Position numbers and translations under genes: made by a program. Positions 1 through 8,267 of a stretch of 64,000 nt of DNA are shown piece after piece. How positions within the stretch are numbered: the first letter of the stretch is position 1; every line of letters starts with the position of its first letter. This DNA is from Epithemia pelagica (lineage: Eukaryota; Bacillariophyta; Bacillariophyceae; Surirellales; Surirellaceae). The DNA is taken from the NCBI GenBank assembly GCA_946965045.2, contig OX337237.1, forward strand, positions 1,612,001-1,676,000, given 5' to 3'. The notes under the pieces were generated by a model. It did not search any database. It saw only the letters and a list, made by a program, of their open reading frames with translations, and was not told the DNA's origin.

Positions 1-126
1 ATCCTCAGTAGAGGCTAAAGCAACAGCTGCGGCAGCCAAAAAGCGCAGTGTCTCCTTAACTCTCCTCCTCTTGGTTCGTCTATCAACAGAGGACTCGTTC
101 GATGAATCGGTGTCGTAATCGTTCAT
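1..126 (-). CDS. 5' fragment of an unknown protein cut by the window edge
   Basis: An ATG at 126 (minus) opens 42 codons that stay open to the window edge. The visible product starts with an acidic and serine-rich stretch, followed by a basic cluster (RRTKRRRVK, a possible nuclear localisation signal) and an alanine-rich helix. The ATG lies just downstream of an A/T-rich leader. The 42 residues do not identify a family. The composition would suit a nuclear protein or the start of a transposase, but that is a guess. The rest of the gene lies left of the window. Confidence 0.5.
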   Translation of the reverse strand, partial: MNDYDTDSSNESSVDRRTKRRRVKETLRFLAAAAVALASTED

Positions 127-244
127 TGTCGAGGAACAATGACACAAAGGACGAGAAACAAATGAGGCGGAGAAATTTATCCCTAATGCGATTTCAGGTT
201 GGAAGGTTGGTTTGGAGGGTTAAAAAAATTACAAAACCTGCGCT

Positions 245-268
245 CAGGTTTTGTCGATGCAAAACCTG
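245..268. repeat. Perfect 9-bp stem hairpin upstream of the edge gene
   Basis: CAGGTTTTG (245-253) and CAAAACCTG (260-268) are exact inverted repeats around the 6-nt loop TCGATG. The same AGGTTTTG/GTTTTGTCGATGC wording recurs near 331-350 and 410-420, so this looks like a small local repeat family rather than a single terminator. Confidence 0.6.
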
Positions 269-277
269 AAATGACAG

Positions 278-311
278 AAAACCCGGATTTGACGTCATAT
301 TTCCGGGTTTT
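278..311. repeat. 10-bp inverted repeat with a TGACGTCA palindrome in the loop
   Basis: AAAACCCGGA (278-287) pairs exactly with TCCGGGTTTT (302-311). The 14-nt loop contains TGACGTCA, the palindromic CRE/bZIP half-site pair, and GTGACGTGTCAC follows directly (314-325). It lies about 150-190 bp upstream of the minus-strand ATG at 126, so a promoter role for that gene is possible. A transposon end is an alternative. Confidence 0.45.
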
Positions 312-712
312 TTGTGACGTGTCACGCTTCAGGTTTGGTTTTGTCGATGCTATAGGAATGGCCTAACGCGCCAATTTTGCGATCAGTCATGACGTCAGCA
401 ATCCTGTTTTCGTTTTGTCGAGGTCAAGGGACAGCCTGACTACTCCCAAGCGCCGGTTGATCTGTGAATCCCGCCTGAGTCGGAGAAAATGTCGAATGAG
501 TAATGAAAAAAAAAGCAAAAAAAACCAGTCTATTATAACGCTGCCGCACGTACCCGCTAGGGTAACGCGCCGGGCCTTGGGAGCTACCCAAGGCGAGGAC
601 TAACTCCATACCAGACTGTGTAGGTAGTTCGTCTCACATTTTTATACTACAGTAGGAATTTTTTGTACGACCGGGAAGTAGTTTCGTGCGAGTCGCGCGG
701 TTTCCCTCTCGT

Positions 713-745
713 GTGTGACACTTGTGTGACACTTGTGTGACACTT
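713..745. repeat. Three tandem copies of an 11-bp unit
   Basis: GTGTGACACTT is repeated exactly three times (713-723, 724-734, 735-745). No gene is visible between 127 and 816. That interval holds only this array, the hairpins above and a 13-bp inverted repeat CTGTGTAGGTAGT (616-628 and 772-784). Confidence 0.7.
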
Positions 746-816
746 TGTGACATGGCTTCCAGGAATTTCTCACTACCTACACAGCTTGATAGGGAGTAAG
801 TTTACTACTTCCCTGT

Positions 817-824
817 GTCTGGCC
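817..824. repeat. Left target-site duplication of the 3.4 kb element
   Basis: GTCTGGCC abuts the left inverted repeat and is repeated exactly at 4209-4216. Confidence 0.85.
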
Positions 825-854
825 CTGGGATCTGTAATCGACCTTATTTCGCCT

Positions 855-1060
855 AGAGTACTAGTATCGAGTACAGCCCTAATGTGAGAGTACGAGTATC
901 GAGTACCTACTTCTGTACTCATACATGTTCGAGTACGAGTACCCAGCCACTCCTGACTGTACGAGTACGAGTATCAATGATTACTCGTCCATCGAATGTA
1001 TAGAGAGTACGAGTATCGAGTATATACTCGCAAGTATTCCACTATACTCGAGTATTACTT
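855..1060. repeat. Left subterminal CGAGTA array
   Basis: GAGTACGAGTATCGAGTA-type words recur densely through this interval, mostly as GAGTA with C or TC between units. They match, in mirrored orientation, the array at the right end of the same element. The pattern is irregular rather than a clean microsatellite. Confidence 0.8.
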
Positions 1061-1162
1061 GCACGAATCCCGCTATGGTAGTCACGAGTCGTACTACGTG
1101 CTAGGCCGGCTAGTTTTTCATTTTAGCCGTGCCGATTTGTCCCCACTTTTTATGCTCTTTTT

Positions 1163-1375
1163 CCTTCACATGCAATTCGTCCCCACTTTTCTCGCTCTCT
1201 GCTTCATCCTATTTTGTCCTCACTTTTCCTGCTCTTTCCTTCACATGCACTTCGTCCCCACTTTTCTCGCTCTCTGCTTCATCCTATTTTGTCCTCACTT
1301 TTCCTGCTCTTTCCTTCACATGCACTTCGTCCCCACTTTTCTTTCTATCCTTTTCATCGCCATTTGTCCCCACCT
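1163..1375. repeat. 75-bp tandem repeat inside the 3.4 kb element
   Basis: CCTTCACATGCA starts at 1163, 1238 and 1313, giving an exact 75-bp period over nearly three units. 75 is divisible by three, so the repeat stays open in every frame and produces chance ORFs with 25-residue periodicity. I see no evidence that it is translated. Confidence 0.75.
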
Positions 1376-1746
1376 AGCCTGCTCCTTTTGTCACTCAGGG
1401 ATCAGGGAATCTACGTACAAGCCACATTTCACAACTAAACATCTACCTAAAATCCAAGTATATCGTCTCCTTCTTACAACATGATCCACCTCCTCTCATT
1501 TACAGCTAGGTTTACGTCCTCTTCATTGTTTTGGGTCTTGGGAGAAACCAGAGTGTTACAGGGCATAGCATTGTTCAATACATTGTTGCGACGAGGTCAT
1601 GTGGACGTGAGTCTTTATTGACAATCCATGTCAAATGTCAAGGCAAGTTCTTCCATGGAAGAGGTGGAGAGATCTTGGGTGGGGTATCGCAACTAAGTTT
1701 CCACTCAAGTTTGATTCCGCTGAAGAACCATCAAGGCCACCATTTT

Positions 1747-2085
1747 GTGGGTCCATCAAAGGAGCCACCGATGTGCTTGGTGCTGTACTACTGGGAACTG
1801 GGTGTCGGGACAGGTAAGAGTGTCCTGCATGGTATCAGTGAATGGTGTTGGTTGGTCAGGTCTACAGTTGTTTTTGTTGGTCACCTTTTGTGGGTCCATC
1901 GAAGGAGCCGCCGATGTGCTTGTTGTACCACTGGGTACACAGGTACTCGTGCTGAGCGTGTCCTGCATGGTATCAGTGAATAATGGAGGAGTGCAGTGTT
2001 GGTTGGTCTACAGTTGCTTCTCTTGGCCACCTTCTGTGGGTGCATCAATGGAGCCGCCAATGTGCTTGGTGTACCACTGCTGATG
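1747..2085. repeat. Three diverged copies of a ~145-bp unit
   Basis: GTGGGTCCATC followed by GGAGCC and GATGTGCTTG recurs at 1747, 1890 and 2036 (spacings 143 and 146 bp) with scattered substitutions. The rest of the interior, about 2090-3830, has no convincing gene. 3835-3895 is a short GATGGTT simple repeat. Confidence 0.65.
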
Positions 2086-3956
2086 CACCATCCATATCGT
2101 CTACAGCTAGATTGATCTCCTCTTCATCTTCGCTAATAGAACTCTTCGGGTTCTCCTCATCTGCCGAGTCTAGAGTCATGGTTGGGCCGGCATCATCTTC
2201 AGTTTCTGCCACTTTATATTTGGCATCAAAGGGTGTCTACTGCGCAAGATATCACATGATCGTCGTTTCTGGGTGGGCTGTCAGTACTGGCGAGGCCGCA
2301 GCGGGCAATGTGGCCACCACCAAGGCGAGCGTATGTGACACGACAGTCACCGAAGGCCACACTAGCTACACCATGGACGATGAGACTGTTGTTGTTGTCT
2401 CATTGGAATCCACACCAACAAACGGTGTGTACAAGCACAGTGCCAATGCCAGGAACAGGGCGAGTGTCATACTCAAGAAGGATCCCCACACATGACTACG
2501 GGCCAATCCACCTCATCCAGTCTGGGGTTGTTGGTATTGTTGGTATTGTTTGTGTGGATGGCATGGAGGAGGTGGTTGTTGTCGCATTCGTTGTTGGTGG
2601 CGGCAAGCCATGGGGCTTTAAGTGATGATGAGCATGATTGGTGTGATTGGAAGTGTTGTGGCGTGAAGGTGAAAAGCGAGACGAAGCAGGACCACCAGCA
2701 CCACCATTGGTATGATGATTGTGATGAGTGGTGGAACAGTTGGAGGATCCATCGTGTGGTGGCAAAACATGATTGGGAGATTGGTGCGCGGATGGTGGCG
2801 GCACTCGTTCCGGATTTTCAGTTTCAGGATGAGGAGGAGCGGTTCCAACGGTCCAACAACAACAATATTCCCGTCGTCCGGCTGGGACTTGTTCCAGAAC
2901 CAAACTGGTCCAGGGGACCACACATCCAAGAAGGCCATGGCCGCCACTGCGAACCACGGAATGCCCAAGGGACGACGCCACCAGTACAATAACGAGGAGG
3001 ATGCTGTTGCCGTGGCAGTAATGCCGGCGCCAAAGCGAGACGTCGTGGCGGGTACCATTCAGTCTCCTCCACCTCAAACAAAGAACCCAGGGGTCGTTGT
3101 TGTGTGGCAGTATTGTTTGTGGAGGAATCGTCGTCGTAGCCCAGACCCCAGAGGGGACGACGACGACGACGAGGCCCAGGGAGGAGGACTGCTATCCAGA
3201 TAGTCCTTGCTGGTACATGCCAGTTGTCCGTCTGCTTGTTGATGACAAGCTGCCGCAAACTAGGGATGAACCACTGGAGCAGATCCTCCCACGGCTCCTT
3301 GACCAAAGAAACTCATAGAAAAGGTTGTTGTAGTTGTTGAAAACCAAAACTCATTTTCAAACCACAAGGACATTTGCTCCCATAGTAATGATGGAGGAGA
3401 ATGAGGCATTGATTGTCTTGCCATTCTTGTGAGTGGCCCAATACCGGATTGTCCCAAATCTTGAATCCTTTTGTGACTGCTGAGACAAGACCATTGAGCC
3501 ATGGGTTTGGACAATCCCACACAGTCAGCGAGTTGACAAATGATGGTAAATGGAGTAGAGCGATGCATCAAATCTTCAGTCCTCATGACCATAGAGTCAA
3601 AAATGGAATTGGTTGGCCTGGCCAGCAATCGACCTTGGGCCCACTCATGAAACTTGGTGATTCAATGAACAGAAATTGGGCAAGAGTTTGCAAATCACCG
3701 CAGGTTGAAATTGAATCCATTCCAGGGATCGTAAGTGTGTTGTTCTTCATTGAATCGGCTGGAACAGACGACTCTGTCCGACAAACAGAAAGGCTATGGA
3801 TGATGGACGAGGTAGGATAGAGGATGGTCGATGATCGATGGTTGATGGTTGATGGTTGATGGTTGATGGTTGGGATGGTCGATGGTCGAGGGTTCATGAG
3901 TGATGATACAAAAGAAATAGGTGCAAATGGGGGGACAAACCATGCGCATAGAAAAT

Positions 3957-4192
3957 ACTCGAGTACGATGAAGTAACACTCGAGTATTACTCGGGTATTG
4001 GATGTAGCTCGAGTACGAGTAGAGAGTATGTACTTGCCGAACTACGAATCCATGAGTACGAGTACACGAGTAATACTCGACAAGAAAGTAAGAGTATCGA
4101 GTAATTACTTGTATGTCAAAATTGGAGGAAGTACGAGTATTTTAGCACCAATACTCGAGTATTACTCGAGTATTATGCTCGGTACTCGTACT
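3957..4192. repeat. Right subterminal CGAGTA array
   Basis: Many copies of ACTCGAGTA, CGAGTACGAGTA and CTCGAGTATTACTCG occur here. TACTCGAGTA words are themselves palindromic, so single strands would fold readily. It is the counterpart of the array at 855-1060. Confidence 0.8.
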
Positions 4193-4208
4193 CGATTACA
4201 GATCCCAG

Positions 4209-4216
4209 GTCTGGCC
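4209..4216. repeat. Right target-site duplication of the 3.4 kb element
   Basis: GTCTGGCC directly follows the right inverted repeat and is identical to 817-824. Confidence 0.85.
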
Positions 4217-4313
4217 GTCCTCTCGCGTCGGGCGCGCCCGGCTTGTCGGGAGAATGACTCGACGGGCAATTGTCTTGTCCGGCGTGCGCCCTCCTCGACC
4301 ATTGCCCTCCTCG

Positions 4314-5246
4314 TCATTCTACCCTCCGCGCCGGGCGGTCCCTCCTTGAAAGGACTCGACACCGGGAAGTATTAATACTAACTAAGGGAAAAGCCAGTAG
4401 AAGGTTAGGTTGCCTGTGCCACTGAGTAAACACTGAGTGAATAATAACAGGGCGCCATGCGAGAAGCCAGGAACGGATAGCAACAGAGGTGGTGTCGATT
4501 GCGAGATGGGCAGAAACGGAGGTGTAGAAAAGATCTTGATCCTGAGAGCGAACGCGATCACGGAGAGCATAAACTTCTTCTAGTTCGCGGGTAGCTTGAG
4601 CGAGAGCGGCAGCTTCGCGAGTCGATGCAGTGGAACCGTGAGTGCATTCATTCCGGAGTTTCCAAAGTCGATGTGCATGCTCGAAAATAATCTTAATGGA
4701 ACCAGTAACAAAATGATGTCCACGAAGAGTTGTCGGAAAAGATTCAGACTGGCAATGGGAGTCTTGTATTTCTGCCCACAAAGTTGAAAACCGTCTAAAG
4801 AAGAGCTGGTCCAAACCAATCTGCATTTGGGACTGAAGAAGGCGATACAAGGGTGAAGTGACGGGCAATGGAGAGGGGTCAGTATTGGAAATCCAAGCGT
4901 AAAGGAGATGATGGAGAAGGTCTCGAAGAGAGTGGTGAATTGAATGTTCCATCCAGAACGAGAGCAGTTGATCGAACATGGCTCCCACCCATTGACGGTT
5001 TGGGCAACGGAGAAAGTGAGTGCGAGTTTCAAGACAAGGAGTCGGGCAAGATGGACAGTCTTCGGAGTAGAAAGTGGCATATCGGGACTTGAGCGCTCCA
5101 AGTGGCAACCAGTTATGGATATACTTGATAACAAAGGTACGACGGTGAAAGTTGGCTCTGATAGCACGACCATGACTAATCCAATCGACTTCCGACGACA
5201 AACCAAGCTGCCAGCCATTGCGGTGAGTAATGAGTATACAATGCCC
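4314..5246 (-). pseudogene. 5'-truncated non-LTR retrotransposon reverse-transcriptase tail
   Basis: One minus-strand frame is open from a stop just above 5246 down to 4314, with no proper ATG at its head. It resembles the region downstream of the polymerase in LINE-type ORF2 proteins. A HNWLPLG stretch is followed by a zinc-binding zf-RVT pattern (CPSCPTPCLETRTHFLRCP, with C, C, C, H, C spaced as expected). Further on is an RLWKLRNECTHG segment typical of this tail in diatom and plant elements. The polymerase core (YxDD) is absent, so only the last ~300 codons remain, consistent with 5' truncation on insertion. It lies directly right of the 3.4 kb element. I see no poly(A) tail at its 3' end. 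Confidence 0.7.
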
Positions 5247-6460
5247 TTTTTAAGTGCGACTCAAAACTAGCCCCGCGCTTGAGAGTAAATGCTCAACGTC
5301 AACTTCAAATTCGAAGTAGTGCAAGCGATACGAGTATAATGGCCCATACTCGTACGAGTACTCATAGTAGTGTACGAGTACTCTCCGGAACCGAAGGCCC
5401 AACCAGATTTATCGTCAATCACAGCATTCATTTTCTCATTTTCTTTAAGTACGAGTTAAATGAGCTGCCCCTCATTGGGTTACTTTAAATAAAATAATGA
5501 GAAATGACTGTGTAGTAGTACGAGGTACGAGAACAGTTTCGGGGTAGCCGCAAACGAAACTCACCACTCACCATATTTTGGTGAAAGCGCGCTCACCCTT
5601 CCTATAAAACCACAATCATACTACAATCGGAGTTCGAACTGGACAAACCGCCTTCTCTACGAATGAGATGAGCCTGTAGGAATCCCTCTTGTTCACATGT
5701 TTTCTTTGTCTCCCTATGGTTGATTGCTGATTGTCTTGAATGTTGGGCTTTCATGGACCTCCACTTCATCTCGTAGATGGATGCTTTGGCCGTGCTTGGA
5801 CGGCTGCGGCAGTGAGTCTCCTGGAGCAAAGGGTGCATTGCAGATTGTGGTCCGTCCAATAAGAGAGTTCTTGGGTGCAAGCCTGACTGGGACTGTGCCC
5901 CATCCGAAATGACATTTGTCATGCTCGACATGGACAAGGAGGAGTATGCCAAGGATCGTTCCATTGAAGGATCCTCATTGCATGGGACTTGCCGCTGCTA
6001 AGGGACGCTGGCATTGAGGTGGTTGTGTTGATGGGTACTATTTCAACTCGTTCAGCTTGTTTGCATTCTTGCTGCTGTTGTGTATCTACCAATGGAGCTA
6101 GGAAACGCAGGAAGGCTGCCGCTGTGAATTCAACAGCATTTTCAGGTCTCACTTTGTTCAAATGGGAGCCAGCCTGAGACATCGAACTCTATGCGCTCAG
6201 CTTTAGCCACTCCAACAATCACAAAGGGACAGAAAGAATGGCGGCCCGTGATCGACAATCTCCAACGTGAAATCAGTCTTTCAGTTTTAGCGGGGGGACC
6301 AAGCAAGAATTGTTTGAAGAGATTGGGTTTCGATTGTCTCAAACCCTCGTTAAGTTTCTTCGATCGGACACCTGCCCCACGGCGCCCCCGAAAGACCCGA
6401 ATTTGCGGAGTGGGTGACGTACTGGGATAGTAGCTCGATGTATCGTTTAACCTACGGAAA
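5247..6460. other. No gene found; one CGAGTA cluster at 5329-5384
   Basis: The interval between the LINE tail and the copia element has only short frames. 5329-5384 holds ATACGAGTA, ACTCGTACGAGTACTC and TGTACGAGTACTC words like the subterminal arrays of the 3.4 kb element. Minus-strand frames around 5919-6450 look protein-like in patches but change frame repeatedly, so I do not call a gene. Confidence 0.5.
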
Positions 6461-6923
6461 TGTTCAAAATAATGAGATATGGTCAGTGAATGAAGAAGTG
6501 CGACCAATATTCGGAACCGGCATTCGGAAGTAGAAGATTCGACCGACAAGAGACGAGTACCATCGTTATTTCAAACAGAACAAATGAACCAATGGGCCGA
6601 CCAAGTCTCATTTGGAGCAACGCGTCATCAACAATAACGGCCCAAACAAGTCCAATACATAGAGAAACGAGATCCTATGGCATCCCATAACAGTCGTCGT
6701 CTAAACATTCTGACAGGCAAGAACGGGCTGGACGACGATACATAGGAAACCAAGATTGCAACAAGATCGCAAAAAGATCTCCAATCTACTTTATCCAACG
6801 GCCGATGATCCAACGGATCACAGCCATCGCTACGAGTAGAAGTAAAAGACTAAGCACACAACTTAACTTTGTTTTACACGGGTTGAGCTCGTTCTTGTTG
6901 CCCACGGTAGCAGGAAAACAACA
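6461..6923 (+). repeat. 5' LTR of the copia element
   Basis: 463 bp, beginning TGTTCAAAATAATG and ending AGGAAAACAACA. It reads the same as 12291-12753 throughout my line-by-line comparison. It should hold the promoter, but I cannot place a TATA box with confidence. Confidence 0.95.
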
Positions 6924-6974
6924 CGCTTCCTCTGCGCTGTTTACAGCTAAAACGTTGTCAATTCATCATCCACC

Positions 6975-8231
6975 ATGGCCGCAAATTTTGCCCTTTCACC
7001 CGCTCATGCCAACGCCAATCAAGTGATCAACTTCACGACGGCAGGAGGAGCGAAGTTTTACAAGCAAGCGATTCGCGGATTATACGATAGCGGAGATCTC
7101 TACGACCTTGAAGCCGACGGACTCAAGACGTTCCTTGATACTCTCCAAGACAGGATCGTTGAACAAAACTGGACTTCGATCTTTGCAATTCCAGAAGCGA
7201 TCGCTGCCCCCAACGCCAATCTTCGTTTGCTCACCAGCGAGTACGGTCGCGTCTCCTTGCAACAAGTCCGTGCCTATGTTGAACACTTCAATGGAGCCAA
7301 TCGTCAGACACAGAATGCATACATGGCATACACTTGCATTATGGCATCACTTACCGACGACGCTAAAGCACAGGTCAATATTCGACGCGAAGACTTCACT
7401 ATCGATGGGCGTGGTTCCGGACCCCTTCTCCTCAAGGTTTTGATCTCGTTGGCACATGTGGACACTGAAGCCACCGTTATGGTTCTACGCCAACGCTTGG
7501 CTGACCTTCACATCTATATTATGGATGTGAACGCGGACATCGCCAAGTTTAACTTCTATGTAGACGAGACTCTTCGGGCTCTCAACGCGCGCGGCGAGCA
7601 GACGCTCGACCTTCTACCGAATCTATTTAAGGCCTACGAAACCGTGAACGACGATAACTTTCTCGAGTTCATTCGTCGCAAGAAGAACGCATATGAAGAA
7701 GGAGACAATCCAGGACTGACCCCGCGTCAACTAATGAGCGTTGCTCGCACCAAGTACCAGACGCTCGTGGAACAGAAGAAATGGCAGGCTCTCTCGGCAC
7801 GCGACCAGAAATTGATCGCACTTGAAGCATCCGTGAATAAACTCAAGGAACAGAAACGCAAGACTAACCCCACTGACCAGAAGAAACAGACAAACAAAGG
7901 GAAGACGGACAAGGCAACTGACAACGATAAGGCCTGGCTTACGGTGGGACCAAAGAGTGGTCAGTCCGAGACGAAGGAAGTCAACGGAAAAATGTGGTAC
8001 TGGTGCAAGTGGCACGGAAAGTGGTCGACCAATAAAAACCACACGTCCGCAACGTGTAACGGACGTGGTCTGACAGGAGATAAGAAACGGGCCTACGACA
8101 CAGCACACGAGAACAAAGATGATACTACGTCCGAGAACACGGGAACGAACCCAGGACTCCGCCTTGCTAGCGCCCTAGCCGGTGCTACCCACGATGAAGA
8201 CGATGACAGCGACAACAGCACCGACGAATGA
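6975..8231 (+). CDS. gag: Copia Gag (capsid/nucleocapsid) protein
   Basis: A 418-residue ORF starts 51 bp after the 5' LTR. The first ~260 residues are a helical capsid-like region. A basic lysine/glutamine segment follows, then a single zinc-knuckle-like motif around residues 342-362: WCKWHGKW, then H and C, giving C-x2-H-x8-H-x4-C with the first cysteine at residue 344. The retroviral consensus is CX2CX4HX4C, so this is a variant. The tail is acidic and polar. The protein should assemble the particle and bind element RNA. The ORF ends at TGA (8229-8231), and the pol frame continues in phase beyond it. Confidence 0.9.
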   Translation: MAANFALSPAHANANQVINFTTAGGAKFYKQAIRGLYDSGDLYDLEADGLKTFLDTLQDRIVEQNWTSIFAIPEAIAAPNANLRLLTSEYGRVSLQQVRAYVEHFNGANRQTQNAYMAYTCIMASLTDDAKAQVNIRREDFTIDGRGSGPLLLKVLISLAHVDTEATVMVLRQRLADLHIYIMDVNADIAKFNFYVDETLRALNARGEQTLDLLPNLFKAYETVNDDNFLEFIRRKKNAYEEGDNPGLTPRQLMSVARTKYQTLVEQKKWQALSARDQKLIALEASVNKLKEQKRKTNPTDQKKQTNKGKTDKATDNDKAWLTVGPKSGQSETKEVNGKMWYWCKWHGKWSTNKNHTSATCNGRGLTGDKKRAYDTAHENKDDTTSENTGTNPGLRLASALAGATHDEDDDSDNSTDE

Positions 8232-8239
8232 CAACCAAA

Positions 8240-8258
8240 CCCGGGATGGTTCCCCGGG
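8240..8258 (+). promoter_or_regulatory. GC-only hairpin 8 nt after the gag stop: candidate readthrough signal
   Basis: CCCGGG (8240-8245) pairs with CCCGGG (8253-8258) around a 7-nt loop. It begins exactly 8 nt after the TGA at 8229-8231. Gag and Pol are in the same frame and no other stop lies between them. A structure 8 nt past a leaky stop is the arrangement known from murine leukaemia virus gag-pol readthrough. Reinitiation at the pol ATG (8268) is the alternative. Confidence 0.45.
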
Positions 8259-8267
8259 CTGCACGAC

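Larger units (their letters stand above)
825..4208. mobile_element. Non-autonomous DNA transposon, hAT-like by its 8-bp target duplication
   Basis: The ends are perfect 17-bp inverted repeats: CTGGGATCTGTAATCGA at 825-841 and its reverse complement at 4192-4208. They are bordered by an exact 8-bp direct repeat, GTCTGGCC (817-824 and 4209-4216). This is a complete insertion signature of 3384 bp. An 8-bp duplication is typical of hAT (also of P elements). Both ends carry dense subterminal arrays of CGAGTA/TACTCG words, and subterminal repeats are where hAT transposases usually bind. The interior has no ORF I recognise as a transposase, only short frames, tandem repeats and simple sequence, so the copy is probably mobilised in trans. 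The superfamily is inferred from duplication length only. Confidence 0.85.

Noticed and set aside
616-784. 13-bp perfect inverted repeat (CTGTGTAGGTAGT) as ends of a 169-bp miniature transposon
   Set aside because: No target duplication flanks it, and the interior shows only the 11-bp tandem repeat.
996-1484. 162-codon ORF with 25-residue repeats
   Set aside because: It arises from the 75-bp tandem repeat and CGAGTA array inside the 3.4 kb element; composition is not protein-like.
2496-3306. Overlapping minus-strand ORFs in the transposon interior, His/Pro/Thr-rich
   Set aside because: Biased composition from simple repeats, and no transposase signature such as a DDE/D core or BED finger.
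6924-6974. Primer-binding site of the copia element
   Set aside because: The sequence after the 5' LTR does not show the initiator-tRNA complement common in copia, and I could not match another tRNA by eye.
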